From an uncultured Actinomycetes bacterium (lineage in GTDB: Bacteria; Actinomycetota; Acidimicrobiia; Acidimicrobiales; Acidimicrobilacustridaceae), in assembly GCA_937927725.1 (NCBI GenBank), contig CALBSE010000010.1:23472-87471 (forward strand): 64,000 nt of DNA, in the 5' to 3' direction. A program made the translations under genes and the position numbers. Shown here piece after piece: positions 44,664 to 53,319 of this stretch (position 1 is its first letter; every line of letters starts with the position of its first letter). The notes below the pieces were generated by a model. That model was not told the DNA's origin. It did no database searches and was given only the letters and a program-made list of their open reading frames with translations.

Positions 44664-46126
44664 TGGGCACCCTTTTCGATCCACTCAATTCGACCCGACT
44701 GAAGATTTGGATTTGAGTACGGGTCGGAAGCGAGTTCTGCGCCCCACCGTGAGAACAGAAGATGGGCCTCTTCAGCGGTAACCGTGCCGTCTCGAGTCAC
44801 GCTTTCAAAGTGAAAGAGGACCGCGTGAGGCGTGACGATGTTGCGCAGCCCACGCTCGCGAAGTCGTAGAGCAAAGTCGACATCATTGAAGTTGTTGGGA
44901 AAGTCGAGTGCCATGCCGCCGACGGCGTCGAAGACCTCGGCGCGCACAGCGAGACAGGCGGCAGTGACCCCAATGCACTCTCGAGTGACACGGCACATGT
45001 CGTCAGGTCCGGCGTAGTCGCCGTCGTAGCCAGCAAAGACATGAAAGGTCCCGTCTGCGTAGCGATGTCCGATGTGTTGAATGCGACCATCGGCGAGTAG
45101 GAGCCGGGCACCTACCGCACCCACTCCCGGTTCGAGAGCAAGACCGACGAGCTCCATAATGAAGTCTTCGGAAATGACTTCCATGTCATCGTTGAGGAGC
45201 AGTAAAACTTCTCCGGTTGACGCCTCTCGACCTTGTGTGATTTTGTCGGAGAAGTTGAACGGTTTGTCGTAGTTGACCCAAACGAGTCGATCGCCGCAAA
45301 GCCCTTCAAGGGCTCGTCGGACAACGGATGGCGTCGTTTCATCGGCGACGATGACGAACTCAATGTTGACCCAGGTGGACTTCTCAACGATCGACTGCAC
45401 AAATTCGATGATGAAGATGCGGTCCTGTCCCCATACGGTTCCAGATGAACCACATGTGGGGATGATGAGGCTGACTTTGGTCGATGGGTCGAGATTGCGA
45501 CGAAGGTGCAGGGTGTTGCCAGGCTCAGAGACTTCAACTTCTGCGTCAATGCCGACACGGTGACAATGAGCTTGAACGACTGCTGCAGCCTCTAGGAGTT
45601 GGGCAGAGGAGTGGCTTTCGGCCTCGGACTCGGAAGCTGATTCCGGGCTGCCAAAGAGTAGATGGGGCAGATGGACGACCCCATCGCCACGTTCGGTGAG
45701 CCTGAGCACGAGGTCCCAGAGGAGCGACAGGCCACGCATCGTGGGCAGAGAATCGTCCACTGCCGAGTCAAGGACAGCGCGGAGCGCATCTGAGCGGCGA
45801 ACAGCAAGAAGGTTGCCGACGTAGAACTGCGAGCGGAAACGTTCGGGCGACCAGTCCGGTTTGCAGCTGGACCGAATGTGGCGACCCCGCGAGTCGACGA
45901 ATTCCTCGTCGGAATAGGCCACCATGACGCTGGGGTCTTCGAATATCTCGGCCAGGAGGGGAAGTGCTCGTGCATTGACCCCGCCATGGAGCCCGGAAAG
46001 AACGACGACCTCGGCCAGCGAAGTATTGAGTGCAGCGTTGAGTTCGGCGCGGCCAGCGTTGTCCTGAAGCTCGACGATGTCGATGCTGATCTCTGGTTCC
46101 GTCGAGTCGGTTGTGTTTTTCTTCAT
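44660..46126 (-). CDS. GT2 glycosyltransferase, two-part
   Basis: A 488-residue protein. Residues about 1-190 resemble a divergent nucleotide-sugar-transferase-like domain (VVVLSGLHGG, VAYSDEEFVDSRG); residues about 205-488 are a complete GT2 domain: VSLIIPTCGSSG, a metal site LLNDDMEV, IGVTAACLAVRAEVFDAVGG and NNFNDVDFALRLRERG. This layout is common in O-antigen-type glycosyltransferases. Coupled to the upstream coiled-coil gene (ATGA at 46123-46126). Opposite strand to the surrounding glycan genes. Confidence 0.8.
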   Translation of the reverse strand: MKKNTTDSTEPEISIDIVELQDNAGRAELNAALNTSLAEVVVLSGLHGGVNARALPLLAEIFEDPSVMVAYSDEEFVDSRGRHIRSSCKPDWSPERFRSQFYVGNLLAVRRSDALRAVLDSAVDDSLPTMRGLSLLWDLVLRLTERGDGVVHLPHLLFGSPESASESEAESHSSAQLLEAAAVVQAHCHRVGIDAEVEVSEPGNTLHLRRNLDPSTKVSLIIPTCGSSGTVWGQDRIFIIEFVQSIVEKSTWVNIEFVIVADETTPSVVRRALEGLCGDRLVWVNYDKPFNFSDKITQGREASTGEVLLLLNDDMEVISEDFIMELVGLALEPGVGAVGARLLLADGRIQHIGHRYADGTFHVFAGYDGDYAGPDDMCRVTRECIGVTAACLAVRAEVFDAVGGMALDFPNNFNDVDFALRLRERGLRNIVTPHAVLFHFESVTRDGTVTAEEAHLLFSRWGAELASDPYSNPNLQSGRIEWIEKGAH

Positions 46127-46437
46127 TGTGGGCGGAATCGAGAGATGACTCGGCCAACGAGCGGAATCTTTCGTATAACTCGGTCCCGAAACCAGACAAA
46201 GTCACGCTGCCATCTGCGCACTTCATTTTCTAATTCGACGACCTGGGCTCGGAGGCGACCGGCTTCAAGTTCGGCGCTTCGGGCAGCATCACGAGCGGTT
46301 CGAGAATCCTGCGCGAGCTCTTCATAGGACTTTTCAGAAGGCCCCACAAGATTTCGAAGTCGTGCGATTTCGTCGCGGAGCGACGCAAGCTCATCAACTG
46401 TTTGCTCTGGAGCGGGGGATTCTTCAGAAACGTCCAT
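46123..46437 (-). CDS. small coiled-coil protein
   Basis: A 104-residue protein. After an acidic lead, residues about 14-80 form a predicted coiled coil with heptad-like spacing (ASLRDEIARLRNLVG, AAELEAGRLRAQVVELENEVRRW), then a basic, aromatic C-terminus (VWFRDRVIRKIPLVGRVISRFR) that could sit on the membrane. I do not know its function. Start ATG 46437 is chosen as it lies ten bases after TAAGGT; an open frame to 46512 exists. Overlaps the GT2 start, suggesting a scaffold or anchor for that enzyme. Confidence 0.65.
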   Translation of the reverse strand: MDVSEESPAPEQTVDELASLRDEIARLRNLVGPSEKSYEELAQDSRTARDAARSAELEAGRLRAQVVELENEVRRWQRDFVWFRDRVIRKIPLVGRVISRFRPQ

Positions 46438-46447
46438 TTGAGGGAAA

Positions 46448-46453
46448 ACCTTA
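46448..46453 (-). promoter_or_regulatory. candidate -10 element of coiled-coil/GT2 unit
   Basis: TAAGGT on the minus strand, ten bases before ATG 46437. The 108-nt divergent gap is A/T-rich; a TATTCT at 46514-46519 may serve the plus-strand methyltransferase. Confidence 0.3.
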
Positions 46454-46545
46454 GTCTTCAGCGTTTGATTTTCTTGCCGCTTACAGGTGGCTTCGGCGTA
46501 AGTGAACCTCAAGTATTCTCAGGGGGTGCAAATGCGGTTCTCCCA

Positions 46546-47184
46546 ATGAGTATCGGACCAGCAGTCCGTCGCATGCTTGGGCCCATTGAGGCGCCCATTA
46601 GTTCTGCGTATCGGTCAATGTTCATCAACGTTCCCCAACTTGGTGAAGCGCTTACCGCAGTGCCCTTCGGGCCAAGGGTGTTGGAAGTCGGAGTCGGCGA
46701 CGGAATGATTGCGTCGCAACTCGTCACGCGTCGGCCCGACGTCACAGTGCTTGGCATCGATCTTGCCGAGAATCCCGGTTCGCTTTTTGATGGCGACCGC
46801 TCACGGGTGCAGTTCCGTTCTGTTTCGACATCCGACCTCCTTCTGGAGCACCCCGAGCCGTTCGATGCGATCGTGATTGCAGATGTTCTCCACCATGTTC
46901 CGCCTACGATGCGGCCGGCGTTACTCGCAGATGTTTCGGCGATGTTGTCCGACACTGGGGTGCTCCTGGTGAAAGAAATGGTTGTTGTCGCCTCACCTGG
47001 TTACTGGATGGGTCGATTTTCTGATCGATACATCACGGGCGATCGCAATGTCTCGTTTCTCCGCGAGTCAGACCTCGAGTCGCTTGTCGCTGGCAATATT
47101 TCCGGATTGGATCGCATCGGTCGCTCAACCATTCGACCGTGGAAGACGAACCTTTTGCTTGTATGGCGGCGTAACGGAAACTGA
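46546..47184 (+). CDS. class I SAM-dependent methyltransferase
   Basis: A 212-residue protein with the SAM loop VLEVGVGDGMIASQL (about 40-54), acidic GIDLAENPG and IVIADVLHHVPP. The C-terminal half resembles enzymes that methylate small molecules or sugars. ATG 46546 gives a compact start; an open frame to 46402 would overlap the divergent gene. Ends one base before the convergent meaB stop. Could cap a glycan by methylation (inference). Confidence 0.8.
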   Translation: MSIGPAVRRMLGPIEAPISSAYRSMFINVPQLGEALTAVPFGPRVLEVGVGDGMIASQLVTRRPDVTVLGIDLAENPGSLFDGDRSRVQFRSVSTSDLLLEHPEPFDAIVIADVLHHVPPTMRPALLADVSAMLSDTGVLLVKEMVVVASPGYWMGRFSDRYITGDRNVSFLRESDLESLVAGNISGLDRIGRSTIRPWKTNLLLVWRRNGN

Positions 47185-47185
47185 A

Positions 47186-48196
47186 CTACTTCGTGCCGGC
47201 AGAGTCGTTTGCTGTGCCGAAAGCCTGAAGGAGTTCGAGGGCCGCTTTCGCAGGCGTGATGCGGCCCTCTGAAACTCCTGCCTCAATAGCCGGGAGTAGG
47301 TTGGCAACGCGAGTATCGGCCCGGAATCGCTCAAGCAGTGTGTCGCCGATTTCGCTCCAGAGCCATGCTGTGGCCTGCGCTGACCGAGCTTCTGCAAGTT
47401 CCCCGTTGGAGGTAACGGCCTCTCGAAACGTCGTGACTGCCTGCCAAACTTCGGCGACGCCAATTCCGTGAAGTGCTGAACAGGCGAGAACTTCGGTGGC
47501 CCATGCATTCCATTTCGGTCGTAGCAAGTGGACAGCGCTGGCATAGTCACCGCGGGTGCGAGCGGCGGCGGCGGCAAGATCGCCGTCGGCTTTGTTCACG
47601 ATGACGAGATCGGCGAGTTCCATGATGCCGCGTTTGATTCCCTGCAATTCATCGCCACCGCCGGGCGAGACGAGGAGAGCAAAGAGGTCAACCATGTCGG
47701 ACACCGCGACTTCTGACTGCCCGACCCCGATTGTCTCAACGACGATGACATCGAAGCCGGCTGCCTCGCAAAGCAACATGGCTTCGCGTGTGCGTCGGGC
47801 GACCCCACCCAATTGCGAACCGCCGGGAGAGGGGCGTATGAATGCCTCTGGCCGATTGACGAGTTCGCCCATGCGGGTTTTGTCGCCGAGGATCGAACCA
47901 CCAGTAAGGCGGCTTGAAGGATCGACGGCGAGGACTGCGAGTTGATGGCCCTCATCGATGATGTGATTGCCGAACGATTCAATGAATGTCGACTTCCCAA
48001 CGCCGGGAGGCCCTGAGATCCCGACACGGACGGCATTCCCCGTTGCTGGTAGCACGGCTTCGAGCACCGCATCGGCGACGACGCGGTGCTCGGCTCGGGT
48101 TGACTCCGCAAAGGTGATGGCGCGGGCCAACGAACGCCGATCTCCCGCACGAATCCCCTCGATGAGGGATGCGGCGTTGTCGGCGGGTTGGGTCAC
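47186..48196 (-). CDS. meaB: methylmalonyl-CoA mutase-associated GTPase MeaB
   Basis: A 336-residue G3E-family GTPase that loads and protects adenosylcobalamin on the mutase. Walker A SGPPGVGKST (about 60-69), VDPSSRLTGGSILGDKTRM, VETIGVGQSE and the base-recognition NKAD are present. GTG 48196 overlaps the mutase stop (GTGA), placing it in the mutase operon; a longer frame would lie inside mutB. Confidence 0.93.
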   Translation of the reverse strand: MTQPADNAASLIEGIRAGDRRSLARAITFAESTRAEHRVVADAVLEAVLPATGNAVRVGISGPPGVGKSTFIESFGNHIIDEGHQLAVLAVDPSSRLTGGSILGDKTRMGELVNRPEAFIRPSPGGSQLGGVARRTREAMLLCEAAGFDVIVVETIGVGQSEVAVSDMVDLFALLVSPGGGDELQGIKRGIMELADLVIVNKADGDLAAAAARTRGDYASAVHLLRPKWNAWATEVLACSALHGIGVAEVWQAVTTFREAVTSNGELAEARSAQATAWLWSEIGDTLLERFRADTRVANLLPAIEAGVSEGRITPAKAALELLQAFGTANDSAGTK

Positions 48197-50337
48197 GCGT
48201 TCGGGCTCTTCTCGGCGATGAGGGCAAGCACCTTGCGGGCGGCGGACGGAATATTGGTGCCCGGGCCGAAGATTGCGGCGACACCAGCGTCGGTGAGCAT
48301 GTCGTAGTCCTGAGGCGGAATGACGCCACCACACACCACGAGGATGTTGTCGGCGCCGGCCTTCTTCAGTTCTTCAAGAAGCATCGGTACAAGCGTCTTG
48401 TGGCCAGCGGCTTGGCTCGAGACGCCAATAACGTGAACGTCGTTCTCGATGGCATCTCGGGCAGCTTCGGCCGGGGTCTGGAAGAGCGGTCCCATATCGA
48501 CGTCAAAGCCGAGATCGGCAAAAGCGGTGGCGATGACCTTGGCGCCGCGGTCGTGACCGTCCTGGCCCATCTTGGCCACCAGCATGCGTGGACGACGACC
48601 TTCGGTCTTTGCGAATGCTTCGATCTCGCCCTGGAGGGCAGTGAAATCTGCGTCGCCCTCATACGCCTTTGCATACACACCGGCAATGGTACGGACTTCG
48701 GCCTTGTGTCGGCCGAACACTTCCTCCATGGCGTCGGAAATTTCGCCGAGCGTTGCACGGGCTCGAGCGGCTTCGACGGCGAGAGCCAGAAGGTTGCCAT
48801 CATTCTTCGCGCCTTCGGTGAGGGCGGCGAGAGCGGCAGCGCAAGCGGCGTCGTCACGGTTGGCGCGAACTGACGCCAACTTGGCGAGCTGCTCTTCGCG
48901 AACCTTGGTGTTGTCGATGTCGAGAACGTCGACCATTTCCACGTTCTCGGGGACGTACTTGTTGACGCCGACAACGATGTCTTCGCGACGATCGATTCGA
49001 GCTTGCTTTCGTGCGGCTGATTCTTCGATGCGCAGTTTCGGCATTCCGGATTCAACCGCTTTTGTCATGCCGCCGAGTTCCTCGACCTCGCAAATGAGCT
49101 GCCACGCTTCGTCGACGAGCGATTGTGTCAGCGACTCGATGTAATACGAACCGCCGAGCGGATCAACGGTGCTCGTGACGCCAGATTCTTCGGCGATGAT
49201 GAGCTGCGTGTTCCGAGCAATACGGGCGCTGAAGTCGGTCGGGAGGCCAAGCGCTTCATCGAATGAGTTGGTGTGAAGGCTCTGGGTACCGCCAAGCACA
49301 GCGGCGAGCGCTTCGATCGTTGTGCGGACGACGTTGTTGTACGGATCTTGTTCGGTAAGCGACACACCTGAGGTCTGGCAGTGGGTGCGGAGCATGAGGG
49401 AGCCAGCCTTCTTTGGCTCGAACTCGGTCATGACTCGGTGCCACAGCACGCGTGCCGCGCGAAGCTTCGCAACTTCCATGAAGAAGTTCATGCCAATCGC
49501 GAAGAAGAACGAAAGACGACCGGCAAAGAGGTCGACATCAAGTCCCTTGGCCAGTGCGGCGCGCACATATTCCTTGCCGTCAGCGATCGTGAAGGCGAGT
49601 TCCTGAACCGCGGTCGCTCCGGCTTCTTGCATGTGGTATCCGGAAATCGAAATCGAATTGAACTTCGGCATTTCATTTGCCGTGTAATCGATGATGTCGG
49701 CGATGATGCGCATGCTCGGAGCAGGTGGATAGATGTAGGTGTTGCGAACCATGAACTCTTTGAGGATGTCGTTCTGAATGGTTCCGGCAAGAAGTGCTCG
49801 ATCGACACCTTGTTCTTCGCCGGCAACAACAAACATGGCGAGGATCGGAATGACCGCTCCGTTCATGGTCATCGAAACGCTCATCTGATCGAGTGGAATT
49901 CCCTCGAACAGGATCTTCATATCTTCGACCGAATCAATTGCTACGCCAGCCTTACCAACGTCACCGACCACGTTCGGGTGATCCGAGTCGTAACCGCGAT
50001 GCGTTGCGAGATCGAACGCCACCGACAGACCCATCTGACCGGCAGCGAGGTTGCGACGGTAAAACGCGTTTGACTCCTCGGCGGTGGAGAAGCCGGCGTA
50101 CTGGCGGATGGTCCACGGACGATTGGTGTACATCGTGGCGCGCACACCACGTGTGTACGGAGCGAATCCGGGAAGGGTGTCGACCTCGCCGAGCGCCTCG
50201 AGGTCGGCCGCTGTGTAGAGCGGTTTGACGGCAATGCCTTCGGGGGTCTCCCAGACAAGGTCGGCAGGGTCTGCGCCCTTGAGGTCTTTGGAGGCCGCGT
50301 CGGCCCAGGCGGTGGGGAACTGTTCTGAAGAAGTCAC
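48193..50337 (-). CDS. mutB: methylmalonyl-CoA mutase, catalytic subunit
   Basis: A 714-residue adenosylcobalamin enzyme interconverting methylmalonyl-CoA and succinyl-CoA. The N-terminal TIM-barrel part contains GLSVAFDLATHRGYDSD and the substrate block RTHCQTSGVSLTEQDPYNN; the C-terminal B12-binding domain has DGHDRGAKVIA (DxHxxG) and VVCGGVIPPQDY. Length is normal for the large subunit and no small subunit (mutA) is adjacent, so it may be a homodimer. GTG start with a good promoter directly upstream. Links propionyl-CoA, made carboxylated by the gene at 54952, to the citric-acid cycle. Confidence 0.95.
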   Translation of the reverse strand: MTSSEQFPTAWADAASKDLKGADPADLVWETPEGIAVKPLYTAADLEALGEVDTLPGFAPYTRGVRATMYTNRPWTIRQYAGFSTAEESNAFYRRNLAAGQMGLSVAFDLATHRGYDSDHPNVVGDVGKAGVAIDSVEDMKILFEGIPLDQMSVSMTMNGAVIPILAMFVVAGEEQGVDRALLAGTIQNDILKEFMVRNTYIYPPAPSMRIIADIIDYTANEMPKFNSISISGYHMQEAGATAVQELAFTIADGKEYVRAALAKGLDVDLFAGRLSFFFAIGMNFFMEVAKLRAARVLWHRVMTEFEPKKAGSLMLRTHCQTSGVSLTEQDPYNNVVRTTIEALAAVLGGTQSLHTNSFDEALGLPTDFSARIARNTQLIIAEESGVTSTVDPLGGSYYIESLTQSLVDEAWQLICEVEELGGMTKAVESGMPKLRIEESAARKQARIDRREDIVVGVNKYVPENVEMVDVLDIDNTKVREEQLAKLASVRANRDDAACAAALAALTEGAKNDGNLLALAVEAARARATLGEISDAMEEVFGRHKAEVRTIAGVYAKAYEGDADFTALQGEIEAFAKTEGRRPRMLVAKMGQDGHDRGAKVIATAFADLGFDVDMGPLFQTPAEAARDAIENDVHVIGVSSQAAGHKTLVPMLLEELKKAGADNILVVCGGVIPPQDYDMLTDAGVAAIFGPGTNIPSAARKVLALIAEKSPNA

Positions 50338-50343
50338 CCCATC

Positions 50344-50373
50344 AGACTAAGAGGGAGGGCGCGCGGGTGTCAT
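50344..50373 (-). promoter_or_regulatory. promoter of mutB-meaB, leaderless
   Basis: Minus strand: ATGACA (50373-50368), 18-nt spacer, TAGTCT (50349-50344), then six bases to the GTG of mutB at 50337. Best sigma70-like promoter in the window. On the other strand CATGCT (50371-50376) lies six bases before fetA, so the two divergent promoters overlap. Confidence 0.55.
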
Positions 50374-50382
50374 GCTGGCGGA

Positions 50383-51096
50383 ATGGGGCCCACCAACATT
50401 CCTGTCGAGAGCGAAGCGCTCCTGTCATTCCAGAGTGTGAGCTTCGTGGTGGATGCCGAGCGGAAGATCCTGCACGAGATCAGCCTTTCGGTGGTTCCGG
50501 CTGCCGTAACGGTCCTTGCGGGGCCCTCTGGGGCCGGAAAATCGACCCTGTTACGCCTGGGGAATCGTCTGGACGTCCCGTCGGCCGGCCGGGTCCGGTT
50601 TCGCGGAGAGGACAGTGCGGCAATCGACCCGAGGGAACTGCGGCGCCGAGTCGGAATGGTGTTTCAGAAGCCCGTTCCGTTCGCAGGGTCGGTGCGGGCC
50701 AATCTCAAGGTCGGCGCCCCGCAGGCCAGTGACGACGAATTGGGTCGATCGCTCGACCGGGTGGGGCTTGAGAGCTCATTGCTTGATCGCGTGGCTGACG
50801 ACCTCTCGGGGGGAGAGGCTCAGCGAATGTGTATCGCTCGCACGCTGCTCACGCGCCCAGAGGTGATCCTGATGGATGAGCCCACATCCGCGCTCGATCA
50901 CGAGAATCGTCTCGGTATCGAACGTCTGGCAAAGGAACTCGCTCGTGAAGGAATAGGCATCCTTTGGGTCAGTCATGACCTGGCCCAGGTCCGTCGAATT
51001 GCCGACCTTGCGTTTGTGCTGATCGACGGTCGCAACGCATCAGAGGAAGAAACCGCCGCGTATCTCGAGCAGGGAATGTCGGGGGAACAGCAGTGA
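50383..51096 (+). CDS. fetA: ABC transporter ATPase, FetA-like
   Basis: A 237-residue ATPase resembling YbbL/FetA: Walker A AGPSGAGKSTLL (about 46-57), Q-loop VFQKPVPF, signature DDLSGGEAQRM and Walker B ILMDEPTSALD. With FetB it forms a transporter described in E. coli as exporting iron under stress. The GTGA overlap with the next gene shows coupling. Divergent from mutB with a 45-nt gap. Confidence 0.85.
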   Translation: MGPTNIPVESEALLSFQSVSFVVDAERKILHEISLSVVPAAVTVLAGPSGAGKSTLLRLGNRLDVPSAGRVRFRGEDSAAIDPRELRRRVGMVFQKPVPFAGSVRANLKVGAPQASDDELGRSLDRVGLESSLLDRVADDLSGGEAQRMCIARTLLTRPEVILMDEPTSALDHENRLGIERLAKELAREGIGILWVSHDLAQVRRIADLAFVLIDGRNASEEETAAYLEQGMSGEQQ

Positions 51097-51875
51097 ACGC
51101 AACCCAAATCGGTTGGGCCGGATTGGTCGGTTCTTTTGGGCTTGTGGCGATCGCCATTGGGCTTTCGTTCTGGCAGCGCTTGCAGCTTTCTCGGTCGATG
51201 CTGTGGGCATCGGCGCGTGCTGCAGTGCAATTGCTGTTGGTCGGGTTCGCGCTGCGCCTCGTGCTTGACTCGAAAACCTCGGTGTGGTGGGCGTGGCTTT
51301 GGGTTGTGATCATGATTGGGTTTGCTGGTTTCACGATTCGCAGCAGAGCGAAGGAAGTCCCCGGTATTTTTCTTCTCGGCACACTCTCGATGCTCACAGT
51401 CGTCGTTGTGAGTCTTTCCGTCATTTTCGGATTCCACGTGTTTCCGATCGAGGGTCGAACGATCGTCCCGCTCGCAGGGATGATGATTGGGAATTCAATG
51501 ACATCTTGTGTCCTTGTCGGTCGACGCATCGTCGGAGAACTCTCCGAGAAGCGAGACGAAGTTGAGGCGCGCCTCGCACTAGGGCTGTCGTGGCAGGAAG
51601 CGTCTCGCCCTTGTGTGCGTTCAGCGCTTCGAACGGCGCTGGTCCCGCAGATCGAAACCACGAAAGCTGTTGGTCTTGTCTTCCTTCCTGGAGCGATGAC
51701 TGGCCTCGTGCTCGCAGGCGTTGATGCGGTCGACGCGGTCACTGTGCAATTGGCGCTCATGTATCTCGTGCTCGGTTCGGTAGCGACCAGTGTCACGGTT
51801 ATAGGGCTGGGGCTGACGCGCCGAGTATTCACGCCTGACCATCGCTTACGTTCGATCGCACGAACTGCTCACTGA
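51093..51875 (+). CDS. fetB: FetB-like membrane permease (UPF0014)
   Basis: A 260-residue protein with about seven membrane spans. The segment IVPLAGMMIGNSMTSCVLVGRRI and the later LVPQIETTKAVGLVFLPGAMTGLVLAG are the family blocks. Partner of the upstream ATPase; GTG overlaps its stop. The next gene starts 85 nt downstream after a pho-box-like site. Confidence 0.88.
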   Translation: MNATQIGWAGLVGSFGLVAIAIGLSFWQRLQLSRSMLWASARAAVQLLLVGFALRLVLDSKTSVWWAWLWVVIMIGFAGFTIRSRAKEVPGIFLLGTLSMLTVVVVSLSVIFGFHVFPIEGRTIVPLAGMMIGNSMTSCVLVGRRIVGELSEKRDEVEARLALGLSWQEASRPCVRSALRTALVPQIETTKAVGLVFLPGAMTGLVLAGVDAVDAVTVQLALMYLVLGSVATSVTVIGLGLTRRVFTPDHRLRSIARTAH

Positions 51876-51881
51876 ACCTTC

Positions 51882-51897
51882 GTGAATCTGGTGTGAA
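51882..51897. promoter_or_regulatory. pho-box-like direct repeat (second copy)
   Basis: GTGAA at 51882-51886 and again at 51893-51897, 11 bp apart, flanked as at 63-78 (CGTGAA-N5-TGTGAAC in both). It begins just after the fetB stop and precedes the flavoprotein gene. Distance to the -10 (49 nt) is 11 nt longer than at the first site, one helical turn. Confidence 0.4.
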
Positions 51898-51946
51898 CTC
51901 TGCGCTTGAATCGCCGATATCGGGTCACCCAGCAATCTTTCGCCAG

Positions 51947-51952
51947 TAGCCT
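51947..51952 (+). promoter_or_regulatory. candidate -10 element, leaderless start
   Basis: TAGCCT, eight bases before ATG 51961. No ribosome site is seen. A weak GTCACC at 51924-51929 gives a 17-nt spacer. Confidence 0.4.
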
Positions 51953-51960
51953 GAGCGCCT

Positions 51961-53319
51961 ATGGCCAAGCGATTCGTGATCATCGGAGGGGGTCCGGCGG
52001 GCAATACCGCTGCCACCTACGCGGCTCGTTTCGGCGCTGAGGTCACGATGATTGAGAAGGACCTCGTCGGCGGCGCCGCTCATCTTCGTGATTGCATTCC
52101 CTCAAAGGCCATGATCGCAACTGGTGGTGCGCTTGGCACGATCAACGATGCCCAGCGCATGGGGCTTACCGATGTCTCGGCCACCCTCGATTTCGATGCA
52201 CTCCGCCACCGAATCGACACGATCGGGAAGCGCCTCGAACGATCCACGACCACCTTGCTTGAAAGTCAAGGGGTGACGTTGCTTCATGGCTCCGGCCGAA
52301 TGGTCGGGCCCCATCAGGTCATCGCCGAGACCTCCGACGGACCACTTGAGATCGAGGCCGATGTTGTTCTCATCGCGACCGGTAGTCGTCCCCGCATACC
52401 TGAATGGGCTCATGTTGACGGAGAGCGAATGCTCACAACCCGCGATGCCTATCCGCCTTCGACCCTTCCTGAACATCTTGTGGTGATCGGCTCTGGCGTT
52501 ACTGGCGTCGAATTTGTCCACATGTTTACGTCATTCGGCAGCGAGGTCACGCTTATCGTGAGTCGCCAGCAGGTTCTTCCGTTGAAAGATCCCGAGGTTG
52601 CTGCTGCGCTTGAAGCAGATTTTCTCGCCCGTGGAGTTCATCTCCTAAAAGGCGCAAAGGCTCTGAGCTCCACTGTGGGTTCTGATGGCGTCACCATCGA
52701 ATGCACCGACGGAAGAATCGTGCACGGTTCGCACGCGCTCTTGGCCATCGGTTCGATTCCGAATACGGACAACCTCGGGCTTGTCGAGGCTGGTGTGGAA
52801 TTGGTTGACGGCTACGTAAAGATCAATCACAACTGTCAGAGTTCGCTCCAGCATGTGTATGCGGCTGGCGACGTTTCTGGAAAGCTTCCGTTGTCATCTG
52901 TTGCGTCGCTTCAAGGCCGCAAGATTGCTGAACATGCGATGGGTCTTCATGTTGGACCGCACCGGCATATTGATTATGAAAAAGCGGCGTCGGCGATCTT
53001 CACGGAACCCGAAATTGCCGATGTTGGTTTGGCTGAAGCCGACGCGTTCGCTATGGGTCGAAAAATTCGAGTCACAAAGGTGCCGTTTTCGGCAAATGCG
53101 AAAGCGCTTATCGAAGATGATTCTCGCGGCTTTGTGAAGATCATTTCCGATCCCGCAACCGGTGTTGTGCTTGGAGGCTCGATCGTTGGCCGCCATGCCG
53201 CTGAGTTAATTGCGGTACTTGCGCTCGCCGTAAGCGCAGGGCTTCGCGTTGCCGACCTTCACGAGTCGCTGTTTGTGCATCCATCGATGGCCGAGGCGTT
53301 GTCTGATGCAGCCGAGTGA
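51961..53319 (+). CDS. LpdA-type disulfide-reductase-like NAD(P)H flavoprotein
   Basis: A 452-residue two-dinucleotide-binding flavoprotein. FAD motif GGGPAGNTAATYAA (about 8-21), NAD motif VVIGSGVTGVEFVH, VYAAGDVSG and C-terminal HPSMAEAL with the His-Glu pair. At the redox site the sequence is GGAAHLRDCIPSK: the second cysteine is kept, the first is Ala, so no active disulfide can form. Mycobacterial LpdA (Rv3303c) is a known relative lacking one redox cysteine that reduces quinones, so a similar role is likely. The last 14 nt overlap the RDD gene. Confidence 0.85.
   Translation: MAKRFVIIGGGPAGNTAATYAARFGAEVTMIEKDLVGGAAHLRDCIPSKAMIATGGALGTINDAQRMGLTDVSATLDFDALRHRIDTIGKRLERSTTTLLESQGVTLLHGSGRMVGPHQVIAETSDGPLEIEADVVLIATGSRPRIPEWAHVDGERMLTTRDAYPPSTLPEHLVVIGSGVTGVEFVHMFTSFGSEVTLIVSRQQVLPLKDPEVAAALEADFLARGVHLLKGAKALSSTVGSDGVTIECTDGRIVHGSHALLAIGSIPNTDNLGLVEAGVELVDGYVKINHNCQSSLQHVYAAGDVSGKLPLSSVASLQGRKIAEHAMGLHVGPHRHIDYEKAASAIFTEPEIADVGLAEADAFAMGRKIRVTKVPFSANAKALIEDDSRGFVKIISDPATGVVLGGSIVGRHAAELIAVLALAVSAGLRVADLHESLFVHPSMAEALSDAAE

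Noticed and set aside
46402..46545. N-terminal extension of the methyltransferase at 46546
   Set aside because: It would overlap the divergent coiled-coil gene and carry low-quality sequence before the conserved start.
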